16,794 nt of DNA from Thermaceae bacterium (lineage in GTDB: Bacteria > Deinococcota > Deinococci > Deinococcales > Marinithermaceae), in NCBI GenBank assembly GCA_027023115.1, contig JALVWZ010000064.1, positions 1-16,794 of the forward strand, read 5' to 3'. Positions 7,131 to 13,499 of this stretch are shown in pieces (position 1 is the stretch's first letter; the number at the start of each line of letters is the position of its first letter). The notes beneath the pieces were generated by a model. That model ran no database searches, was not told where the DNA came from, and saw only the letters and a list, made by a program, of their open reading frames with translations. Position numbers and translations under genes: made by a program.

Positions 7131-7148
7131 AATCGGAATGCGCGGCAA

Positions 7149-7183
7149 GTGGCCTGTGGCCTGTAGCGTATGGTCTATGGAAT
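7149..7183. repeat. Degenerate 7-bp tandem repeat
   Basis: Five consecutive heptads can be laid out: GTGGCCT, GTGGCCT, GTAGCGT, ATGGTCT and ATGGAAT. The first two are identical and the others drift. This is the look of decaying heptanucleotide tandem arrays in non-coding DNA. Confidence 0.4.
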
Positions 7184-7230
7184 GAAGGAATAAAGCCGCC
7201 CTCACAGAGGGCTTTGGCTAACAAGGTGAT

Positions 7231-7277
7231 GCGAGTTTGCAAGTAGCAATTGTTGCCTTTTGCGCAACTCGCAAAAG
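7231..7277. repeat. Overlapping, mutually exclusive inverted repeats
   Basis: GCGAGTT (7231-7237) can pair with AACTCGC (7266-7272), while CTTTTGCG (7257-7264) can pair perfectly with CGCAAAAG (7270-7277). The two pairings share bases and exclude each other. The site lies about 85 nt past the stop of the dipeptidase gene on its downstream side. Its role is unknown; a 3' structure for the dipeptidase mRNA is possible, although no T-run follows. Confidence 0.3.
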
Positions 7278-7360
7278 CATGTCGGCGGTATAGTCCAATG
7301 CGTCAATCAGTAAGGATGGAGCCGACGGCGAGCAGAGCTTTGTTGCGGACCACCGATTCG

Positions 7361-8380
7361 CTAAGGCAGCCAGCTACGCAGCCAGCGCAGCCAGTTGCCG
7401 CCAATCACGCCGGGGAACGCTCCTGCGGGCAGAACCTCCTCCAGCCGCCGCAGGTCGGCGGGGCGGTCTATGGGCGCGGGCGTCTCGCGCGCGCCAAAGC
7501 CACCGTCGAAGTCGGAGCCAATGCCCACGCGCTCCCAGCCGATCAGTTCAGCAACGCGCGCCATGTTGCTCTCGATTGCCTCCAGGCCGGGCCGCTCGTC
7601 GCCGCGCTGCCAGCCCTCCACCAGGAAGGCGTTATAGAGCACGGTGCCGATTACTCCGTCGCGCTCGCCGATTTTGGCGATCATCTCGTCGGTCAGGTGC
7701 CGTTCACTGTTCACGAAGCGGCGGGCGTTGGAGTGGCTGGCAAGCAGGGGGCCGTCGTATAGTCCAACGGCTTCCCAAAAGGACTGTTCGGAGAGGTGGC
7801 TGGCGTCGAGGGCGACGCGCGGCTCCTTTTGCATGGCCGCCATCAGCTCGCGCCCCAGCTCGCTGAGGCCGCCGATGTCGCCCCAGCTGCCGCCGGCGTA
7901 GCGGGTGCCGCCCCAGGCAGGGCCGACGATGCGCACGCCGGCGTCGGCCCAGAAGCCCAGCTCGTCGGGCGTTCGTATCGGGTCGGCGCCCTCCATTAGG
8001 ACTAGCAGTCCTGTCACGCCGTCGCTTTCCCAGGCCTTCAGGTGCTTTTCGAGTTCGTCGCGGCTCGTTATCACCCGCACCCGGCCCTCGCGCTCCCACT
8101 GGCGATAGAGCTCGAGCTGCCTCCAAGCCCAGTCGTGGGCTTCGTCGGGCGTGCGGTAGCCCGTCGGGCTGTGCTCGGGGTGGTAGGGGCTGGCGAAAAG
8201 GGTGGCGAAGACCAGCGCCGCGCCCGCCTCGCGCAAAGCGGGCAGAGTGACCGTGGGCACGTCGCCTTCGGGGTGTTGCCGCCTCAGCTCCTCGAGCGGC
8301 AGGGTCAGGTCGAGGCCATTGTCGAGAACGTTGTGGGCGAGGTCCAGGTGGGCGTCTACGAAAGGGGTTCGTTCGTTCAC
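7361..8380 (-). CDS. Membrane dipeptidase family protein (peptidase M19)
   Basis: Zinc-dependent dipeptidase of the M19 (renal dipeptidase) family, 339 residues, which in relatives cleaves L-X dipeptides, including some with D-residues, by a binuclear metal site. Metal ligands are recognisable in order: His11 and Asp13 in VDAHLDL, Glu130 in MEGADP, His195 in DASHLSE, His216 in ASHSNAR, and Asp290 in GIGSDFDGGFG. There is no signal peptide or anchor, so it is probably cytoplasmic despite the family name. I prefer GTG 8380, since a start at GTG 8398 would put the initiation codon inside the stem of the hairpin that follows pmbA. Neither start has a well-spaced ribosome site. It follows tldD-pmbA on the same strand and may degrade their peptide products. 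Confidence 0.92.
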   Translation of the reverse strand: MNERTPFVDAHLDLAHNVLDNGLDLTLPLEELRRQHPEGDVPTVTLPALREAGAALVFATLFASPYHPEHSPTGYRTPDEAHDWAWRQLELYRQWEREGRVRVITSRDELEKHLKAWESDGVTGLLVLMEGADPIRTPDELGFWADAGVRIVGPAWGGTRYAGGSWGDIGGLSELGRELMAAMQKEPRVALDASHLSEQSFWEAVGLYDGPLLASHSNARRFVNSERHLTDEMIAKIGERDGVIGTVLYNAFLVEGWQRGDERPGLEAIESNMARVAELIGWERVGIGSDFDGGFGARETPAPIDRPADLRRLEEVLPAGAFPGVIGGNWLRWLRSWLP

Positions 8381-8392
8381 CCCCCAATCGTA

Positions 8393-8424
8393 AGCCACGG
8401 AGCCCGCCGGTTGGCTCCGTGGCT
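8393..8424 (-). terminator. 12-bp hairpin between pmbA and the dipeptidase gene
   Basis: Perfect arms AGCCACGGAGCC (8393-8404) and GGCTCCGTGGCT (8413-8424) surround an 8-base loop. The stem begins 14 bases after the pmbA stop on the minus strand, where a terminator would be expected, but what follows is TACGATTGGGG rather than a T-run. It may be a weak terminator, an mRNA 3' stabiliser, or a structure gating translation of the dipeptidase gene, whose upstream GTG candidate lies inside the stem. Confidence 0.45.
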
Positions 8425-8438
8425 GGTCGGGTTCGGTG

Positions 8439-9752
8439 TTAGGCTCCGGCGAAGGCCAACTCGGCCACTTCCACGGTGGGGCTGGCGCCGGCCAGGTACA
8501 TCACGCTCCACTCGAGTTCGCTGCCGGTAGCGACGATGCGCTCGAGCAGGTCGAAAAAGTTGCCGCTGATGGTAAAGTTCTCGACCGGATAGGCAACCTC
8601 CCCACCTTCGATCTTCAGCCCCAGCGCCTGCAATGAGAAGTCGCCCGAGATTGGGTTGGCGCCGGCGTGAACGCCCATCAGGTCGGTGATCAGCACCCCG
8701 TCCCGCAGCTCGACGCCCTGGCCGGGGGCGACGATGAGGTTGCGCGGCCCGACGTTCAGGACCCCTTTGTACGAGCGCTGGGCGTGACCGGTGGACTCGG
8801 CGTTCAGCTTGCGGGCGGTGACGCTGTTGTGCATGAAGCTCTCCAGCACCCCCTCGCGCACCAGGTAAACCTTGCGGGTGGGCGTGCCCTCGGCGTCGAA
8901 GGGGGCGTTCATCAAGCCCTCGGGGTGGTTCGGGTCGTCGTAGAGGGTGAAGGCGTTGCTGGCTATCTTCTCGCCCAGGCGGCCGGCGAGGCGGCTCTTG
9001 CCCTCGAGCACCTCCTTGCCGCTCCACAGGGAGATGAATGGCGAGAGCAGCGTCAAAAAGGCGGCGGGCTCGAAGTAGGCGGTGTAGCGGCCGCTCTGCA
9101 GGTCGCGCGCCCCCAGCAGGCGGCCGGTGCGGCGCAGAAACTCCTGGGCGGTGCTGGCCGGGTCGAGGGCGTGCAGGTCGCGGGCCACCTTCAGCTCGAA
9201 GCCCTGCTTGACGCTCTCGCCGGCGGCCATGACGGCGTTGACCATCTGGTAGGCGTAGCCGCTGCGGTAGCCGCCGTCGGCCCCCCCGCTGGAGGCCAGC
9301 TCGGTCTGGAACTCGCGCTCGGAGTAGGCGGCCGAGGCCACCTGCTGCACGCGCTCATCCTGGCGCACTTCTCGTTCCAGGTCGAGCGCCAGCCGCTTCT
9401 TCTGCTCCAGCGGAGCCGAAAGCCCCTCGCCGATCAGGTCGCTACGGCCCAGTTGGCTGCCCGCTGGCAGGAAGCCGTCGGCCTCGGTTTGCAGCTCGGC
9501 GTTTTCGATGGCCTCGCTTAGCACCCAGTCGAGCGCCGCCGGCGAGATGTCTTCGCTGTAAGCGTAGCCGGTCTTGCCCGCCACGATTACCCGTACGCCG
9601 ATGCCGCCGCGCTCGGCGGCGGTAATCTCTTCCAGGTCACCCTCGCGGGCGGAGAGGCTCAGCTCGCGGCTCTTGGTGGCCAGCGCCTCGAGCTCGACGC
9701 CGCGTTCACGGGCGCGCTCGAGCAGGTAGGTTTTTGCTTCTTGCAGGGTCAT
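8439..9752 (-). CDS. pmbA: TldD/PmbA family protein, PmbA (TldE) subunit
   Basis: Partner subunit of the TldD/TldE heterodimeric protease, 437 residues, which in E. coli matures microcin B17 and degrades the CcdA antitoxin by cleaving unfolded peptides. The N-terminal part (VELEALATKSRELSLSAREGDLEEI, then GIGVRVIVAGKTGYAYSEDI) and the C-terminal phrase ENFTISGNFFDLLERIVATGSELEW are typical of PmbA. As expected for this subunit, there is no HExxxH metal motif; that lies in TldD. The ATG at 9752 overlaps the tldD stop as ATGA, with AAGG just before it, so the two are translationally coupled and co-expressed. Length is normal for the family. It is followed by a strong hairpin. Confidence 0.93.
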   Translation of the reverse strand: MTLQEAKTYLLERARERGVELEALATKSRELSLSAREGDLEEITAAERGGIGVRVIVAGKTGYAYSEDISPAALDWVLSEAIENAELQTEADGFLPAGSQLGRSDLIGEGLSAPLEQKKRLALDLEREVRQDERVQQVASAAYSEREFQTELASSGGADGGYRSGYAYQMVNAVMAAGESVKQGFELKVARDLHALDPASTAQEFLRRTGRLLGARDLQSGRYTAYFEPAAFLTLLSPFISLWSGKEVLEGKSRLAGRLGEKIASNAFTLYDDPNHPEGLMNAPFDAEGTPTRKVYLVREGVLESFMHNSVTARKLNAESTGHAQRSYKGVLNVGPRNLIVAPGQGVELRDGVLITDLMGVHAGANPISGDFSLQALGLKIEGGEVAYPVENFTISGNFFDLLERIVATGSELEWSVMYLAGASPTVEVAELAFAGA

Positions 9753-11143
9753 CCTTCGCCTCCCACGACTATCTCACTGATGAGCAGGTGCGGCTGGCCC
9801 ACCTCGACCGGCACCATGCCCGAAAGCGAGCCGCACATGCCCGGGGCGTTCTTGCGGTCTGCGGCCACCGCCACGATGCGTTGGATGCTCTCGGGCCCCT
9901 TGCCCACCAGCATGGCCCCCTTGACCGGTTCTTCGATGCGGCCGTTGCGGATGACGTAACCCTCCTGAACGGCGAAGTTGTACTCGCCGGAGCCGGGCCG
10001 CACTTGGCCGCCGCCCAGCTTTTTGGCGTAGAGGCCAAACTCGACGCCCTCGAAGAGCTTCTCGACGGGGGTCTCGCCGGCCTCGATGAAGGTATTGCGC
10101 ATGCGGCTGGTGGGGGCAAAGGTGTAATCCTGCCGGCGGCCGGAGCCGGTGGGCCGGTAGCCGGTCATCAGGCTGCCCCAGCGGTCCACCATGTAGCTCT
10201 TCAGCACGCCCTTTTCGATCAGCACGGTGCGTTCGGTGGGGGTGCCTTCGTCGTCGTACTCCGACGAGCCCCAGCCGTGGGGGATGGTGCCGTCGTCTAC
10301 GTAGGTGACCGCCTCGCTGGCTATCTTTTCGCCCAGCTTGTCGGTGAGCACGCTGGTCTTGCGGGCCACCGCGGTGGTCTCGAGCAGATGTCCCAGCGCC
10401 TCGTGGAATATCACCCCGCCAAAGGCGTTGCCGATTACCACCGGCATGGGTCCGGCCGGGGCCGGCTGGGCCCGCAGCAGCGTCAGCGCTTGCTCGCCGG
10501 CGGCGCGGCCGTGCACCGCGGGCGGCTCGAGGTCGAAAAGCTCGAGGCCAACGCTCAGCCCGGGGCCGGCAAAGCCCGTTTGCATGCCGTTTTCGTCTTC
10601 GGCGATGGCGGTGACCATGTAGCGCGTGCGCACGCGCCGGTCGCGGTTCCAAATGCCCTCGCTGCTGGCCACCTGGATCTCCTGGTCCCACTCGATCAGG
10701 TAGATTTGCACCTTCTTGACCTCGGGGCCCACGCGGGCGGCGGCGTCCGCCTCGGCTAGGCGCTCGATGCGCCAGCGCTTGTCGCGTTCGTCGGGCGGGA
10801 GTTGCGGCTCGTGCAGGCCTGCGGGCGCGCTCCTGCGAAAGTCGAGCCCGCCGGCGCCGCGTTCGTCCACCTGTCCGGCGCCGCCCTTGAGGCGGGCCAG
10901 GGTGTCGGTCACCTCGAGCAGGTTGGCTTCGCTGAGGTCGTTGGTGTAGGCGTAGACCACCTGGGTGCCGAAGAAGAGGCGGATGCCGGCGCCCATCTCG
11001 ATGCCGCTGCTGGCTTCCTGAACGCTGCGATCGAGCAGGCGCAGGGTGCGCTTTTTCCAGCGCTCGGCGTAGACCTCGGCAAAGTCGGCCCCCCGTGCGC
11101 GGGCGCGCTCGATTAGTTTTGCGGCCGTGCTTTCGTTGAACAT
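9749..11143 (-). CDS. tldD: Metalloprotease TldD
   Basis: Catalytic subunit of the TldD/TldE protease, about 464 residues. The metal motif HEALGH (HExxxH, about residues 247-252) sits after FGGVIF, and the C-terminal cysteine of the zinc site is in PGMCGSLSG near residue 437, followed by the conserved VGQPHLLISEIVVG ending. The N-terminal half carries the family beta-structure, including VQEASSGIEMGAGIRLFF. I prefer ATG 11143: a TACAAT box ends six bases before it, the spacing of a leaderless transcript, whereas GTG 11158 lies upstream of that box. It overlaps pmbA by 4 nt and begins 31 bases beyond the holA stop. A perfect palindrome covers the presumed -35 region. What peptide it processes here is unknown. 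Confidence 0.94.
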   Translation of the reverse strand: MFNESTAAKLIERARARGADFAEVYAERWKKRTLRLLDRSVQEASSGIEMGAGIRLFFGTQVVYAYTNDLSEANLLEVTDTLARLKGGAGQVDERGAGGLDFRRSAPAGLHEPQLPPDERDKRWRIERLAEADAAARVGPEVKKVQIYLIEWDQEIQVASSEGIWNRDRRVRTRYMVTAIAEDENGMQTGFAGPGLSVGLELFDLEPPAVHGRAAGEQALTLLRAQPAPAGPMPVVIGNAFGGVIFHEALGHLLETTAVARKTSVLTDKLGEKIASEAVTYVDDGTIPHGWGSSEYDDEGTPTERTVLIEKGVLKSYMVDRWGSLMTGYRPTGSGRRQDYTFAPTSRMRNTFIEAGETPVEKLFEGVEFGLYAKKLGGGQVRPGSGEYNFAVQEGYVIRNGRIEEPVKGAMLVGKGPESIQRIVAVAADRKNAPGMCGSLSGMVPVEVGQPHLLISEIVVGGEG

Positions 11144-11149
11144 GGGCTC

Positions 11150-11155
11150 ATTGTA
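11150..11155 (-). promoter_or_regulatory. -10 box of a probable leaderless promoter for tldD
   Basis: On the minus strand the sequence reads TACAAT, six bases, then the ATG of tldD. That distance puts the transcription start at or next to the ATG. The best -35 match is CTGACC with a 16-bp spacer, 4/6 to consensus. Leaderless mRNAs with this geometry are common in the Deinococcota. Confidence 0.5.
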
Positions 11156-11162
11156 CACAAAA

Positions 11163-11176
11163 TGACCGTCCGGTCA
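11163..11176. promoter_or_regulatory. Perfect palindrome TGACCG-N2-CGGTCA, candidate operator
   Basis: The six-base arms TGACCG and CGGTCA are separated by TC. The site covers the -35 region of the proposed tldD promoter and contains the holA stop codon. GACCG-N2-CGGTC is a common form of TetR-family operator, including in thermophiles. No regulator gene is present in the window. Inference: a repressor site for tldD-pmbA. Confidence 0.45.
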
Positions 11177-12058
11177 GCGCTTCAGCGCCAGTAGCGCCCG
11201 CTCCAGCGCTAGTACCGGGTTGCGCCCGGTCTTGGCCGCCTTTTCGGCTTCGGCTAAAGAGTCGAGGGCGCGCAGGAGGCGGTCTTCGTTCATGCGCCGG
11301 GCGAAGGCTAGCAGCTTCTTGGCGGCGAAGGGGTGCACTTTGAGGAGGGCGGCGGCGTCTTTTTCGGTCAAGTTGCGCGTCTGCAGCTCGGCCCAGAGGA
11401 CGGTGGCGCGGCTGTAGTGCTTGCTGAGGGCGCCGAGAATGCGCAGGGGTTCTTCGCCGCGTTCAAGCAGGTCGCGCAGCAGCGCCATTGCCCGCTCGAA
11501 GCGGCCCGCGGCGGCGGCGTCCACCAGGTCGAAGCTGGAAAGGGGCGGCTCTAGCGCCACCACCTCGCGCACCTTCGCAAGCGTCAGCGGGCCCTCCAGC
11601 AGGGTCAGCTTTTCCAGCTCGGCGTGGATCGCTTCCAGGTCGGCCTCGAGTTCGCCCAGGTACTTGGCTACCGCCGCCGGAGTGGTTATCCCCATGGCCT
11701 TCATTTCGGCCGCTACCCAACGCACCTTGTCGCGGTAGCGGGGGGTAGGGTGGCTGCGCTTATCGCTGTGTTTTCCCAGCCAGCGGCTGCGCGCGGCGGT
11801 TGGTTTGGGGTCGAGGAGCAAGACCGTGCTTTCCTCGGGCAGGTTATCCAACAGCTGGCGCAGCTCCTTCCACTCCGCCTCGCTGGCGTCGCGCAGGTCC
11901 ACGACTGCACCGCCGGGTCCGAACAGGCCGGCGCCGGCGGCCTGCTGCACCAGCGCCGGGTCGGGCGGTAAGAGCCGCCACTCCAACCCGCGCAGCTCGG
12001 CTTCGGCGCGAGCGGCGCGCCGGGTCAGGAAGGGGTCGCCGGTGAAGGAAACGATCAC
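11174..12058 (-). CDS. holA: DNA polymerase III subunit delta (HolA)
   Basis: Clamp-loader subunit delta, 294 residues, which opens the sliding clamp during replication as part of the DnaX complex. The opening VSFTGDPFLTRRAARAEAELRG matches Thermus-type delta subunits in style. The C-terminal collar domain shows FDLVDAAAAGRFERAM, EEPLRILGAL, HPFAAKKLL and the ending LLRALDSLAEAEKAAKTGRNP, all characteristic of HolA. Like other delta subunits it lacks a working ATPase site. The start is GTG 12058. An 11-base palindrome, AAGATCATCTT, abuts it (12059-12069), and on the minus strand TAAGAT sits six bases before the GTG, possibly a weak leaderless -10 box. The stop lies inside the tldD operator palindrome. 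Confidence 0.92.
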   Translation of the reverse strand: MIVSFTGDPFLTRRAARAEAELRGLEWRLLPPDPALVQQAAGAGLFGPGGAVVDLRDASEAEWKELRQLLDNLPEESTVLLLDPKPTAARSRWLGKHSDKRSHPTPRYRDKVRWVAAEMKAMGITTPAAVAKYLGELEADLEAIHAELEKLTLLEGPLTLAKVREVVALEPPLSSFDLVDAAAAGRFERAMALLRDLLERGEEPLRILGALSKHYSRATVLWAELQTRNLTEKDAAALLKVHPFAAKKLLAFARRMNEDRLLRALDSLAEAEKAAKTGRNPVLALERALLALKR

Positions 12059-12143
12059 AAGATCATCTTAAGCGGCCTTCGTACTTCAAGGTGGATGAGT
12101 CTACTTGAGCCAGAGTATTTTGTAGGGCGAGGGTGATTGCAAA

Positions 12144-12173
12144 GACAGGGCGGGCTTCGAAGCCCGCCCTGTC
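12144..12173 (-). terminator. Intrinsic terminator after the radical SAM gene
   Basis: This is a perfect 30-base palindrome, each arm 15 bases (GACAGGGCGGGCTTC and its complement), 13 bases after the radical SAM stop. On the minus strand it is followed by TTTGC, a short T-run. Stem strength and position make it the clearest terminator in the window, and it separates the radical SAM gene from holA. Confidence 0.75.
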
Positions 12174-12186
12174 GGTTGAAACCGAT

Positions 12187-13263
12187 CTAGTCGCCCGCTA
12201 CCTCTTCGCGCCAGGCCTCGGGAACGTAGGCGCAGCGGGTTTCCGATTCGAACGGGTCGCCGGTCTCGGCCCAGGCGCGGGCGCGGCTGCCCCAGCAGAC
12301 GTTGCCGAACTCGCAGACGCGGCACTTACCCTTCAGGTTTTCGCGGTCGCGCAGCTTGCGGAAGAGTTCGGAGTTCTGATAGATGTCGAGCAGGCTGCGC
12401 TCCTTGATGTTGCCGGCGCTCATGGCCAGGAAGCCCGAAGGATAAACCTCGCCGAGCGAGCTGATGAAGACGAAGCCGTAAGCGTCGTGCATGTGAACGC
12501 CGCGCTTGTTTTGTACCAAGGCGTTGTCCTCGACTCCCTCGTTCTTGGCGCGCTCCTGGATGACCACGCGGCGGAAGTGGGGTGCCTCGGTGGTGCGGAT
12601 GTTGAGCTTGTGGCTGCGTGAGACCTGGTAGAGCCAGCGCAGCGTCTCCTCGTACTCCTCGGCGCTGAGCTGTTGCAGGAGGGCGCCGCGGCCTACCGGC
12701 ACCAAAAAGAAGACCTCCCAGGCGGAGATGCCCAGGTCGCGCCCCAGGTCGGCCAGGCCCGGCAGCTCCGGCAGGGTTTGCTTGGTGACGGTCGAGTTTA
12801 TCTGGGTTGGCAGGCCGATGGAGCGGGCGTACTCGAGAGCGTCCACCGCCAAGTCGAAGGTGCCTGGAACGCCGCGGAACTCGTCGTGTGTCTCGGCGCT
12901 GGCGCCGTCGAGACTGACGGCCATGGCGTGCACGTCGAGCTCCTTGAAGCGGTCTATTACCTCGTGCGTCAACAGGGGTGTGACAGCGGGTGTGATACCG
13001 ATTTTAATACCGAGCTCCCGCGCCTTTCCCAGGATCTCCCAGATATCGTGGCGCTTGAGCGGGTCGCCGCCGGTGGGGAGGAGGATCGGCTTGGGCGTGT
13101 AGGTGGCCATTTCCTCCAGGAAGCGAAAGGCCTCTTCGGTAGTTATCTCGCCGGGGAGCGGGTCGGGCTCGGCGCTGGCGCGGCAGTGCTTGCAGGCCAG
13201 GTCGCAGGCGTGGGTCATCTCCCAGGCGACCAGTAACGGGTAGCGGTCAAAATCGGGACGCAT
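12187..13263 (-). CDS. Radical SAM/SPASM domain protein (TIGR04053-like)
   Basis: A 358-residue radical S-adenosylmethionine enzyme. The 4Fe-4S cluster that cleaves SAM is held by Cys20, Cys24 and Cys27 in CDLACKHC, and the SAM-amino contact is GGDP at 65-68. The sequence AVSLDGASAETHDEFRGVPGTFD and the later FFLVPVGRGALLQQ and TTEAPHFRRVV closely follow the TIGR04053 family as I know it, whose function is not established. The C-terminus has a SPASM-type cluster site: Cys314, 317, 323 and 344. SPASM enzymes often modify peptides or build cofactors, and haem-pathway relatives also exist. The start is ATG 13263 with AGGAC immediately before it. It is transcribed alone, ending at a strong terminator, two genes from tldD-pmbA. 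Confidence 0.9.
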   Translation of the reverse strand: MRPDFDRYPLLVAWEMTHACDLACKHCRASAEPDPLPGEITTEEAFRFLEEMATYTPKPILLPTGGDPLKRHDIWEILGKARELGIKIGITPAVTPLLTHEVIDRFKELDVHAMAVSLDGASAETHDEFRGVPGTFDLAVDALEYARSIGLPTQINSTVTKQTLPELPGLADLGRDLGISAWEVFFLVPVGRGALLQQLSAEEYEETLRWLYQVSRSHKLNIRTTEAPHFRRVVIQERAKNEGVEDNALVQNKRGVHMHDAYGFVFISSLGEVYPSGFLAMSAGNIKERSLLDIYQNSELFRKLRDRENLKGKCRVCEFGNVCWGSRARAWAETGDPFESETRCAYVPEAWREEVAGD

Positions 13264-13441
13264 GTCCTGAGCTTACGAAGATAAACATGAAAAATCTAAA
13301 TCCTGGCGCTATTCAGCCAACCAGGCGCCACCGCCTAGCAAAAACTGGCGAAGGCGCCGTGCAGGTAATATCCAGCTCGTTTCTGCTCGCATGGGCCGCG
13401 CTGTGTAACGAACAACCGAAAACGATTTTATCTGCCGAGAA

Positions 13442-13457
13442 CAACCTAATAAGGTTG
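13442..13457. repeat. Small hairpin CAACCT-AATA-AGGTTG
   Basis: Six-base arms around a four-base loop lie just beyond the large GC hairpin that follows the lipoprotein gene. It may form the second half of a tandem terminator on the minus strand. Confidence 0.3.
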
Positions 13458-13459
13458 AA

Positions 13460-13483
13460 GCACGCGGGGCGTGCCCCGCGTGC
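13460..13483 (-). terminator. Hairpin terminator after the lipoprotein gene
   Basis: Arms GCACGCGGGGC (13460-13470) and GCCCCGCGTGC (13473-13483) form an 11-bp stem 16 bases past the lipoprotein stop. On the minus strand TTCAACCTTATT follows, so the T-tract is poor but AT-rich. Location and stem stability suggest a terminator. Confidence 0.55.
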
Positions 13484-13499
13484 TCATCAAAAGACCGTT

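Larger units (their letters stand above)
6658..7360. other. Convergent intergenic region, repeat- and hairpin-rich, no gene seen
   Basis: This 703-bp gap lies between the stops of two convergent genes. I find no credible coding frame; the open frames show no family resemblance and no ribosome sites. Instead it holds a copy of a dispersed repeat (6768-6946), a GGGCGGAC/GTCCGCCC hairpin (6967-6988), a two-tier GC hairpin (7093-7130), a degenerate 7-bp tandem repeat (7149-7183), and further inverted repeats (7199-7277). Convergent gaps tolerate insertions, which may explain the accumulation. Confidence 0.6.

Noticed and set aside
6711..7205. 164-codon minus-strand frame in the repeat-rich gap
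   Set aside because: It runs straight through the repeat element and hairpins, has no recognisable domain, and its codons look like read-through of repeat sequence.
8667..9521. 284-codon plus-strand open frame opposite pmbA
   Set aside because: It is a compositional shadow of pmbA with no motifs and no start signals.
9734..10759. 341-codon plus-strand open frame opposite tldD
   Set aside because: It is antisense to a well-supported gene, has low-complexity Ala/His/Gly-rich content, no family resemblance and no ribosome site. Long antisense frames are expected at this GC content.
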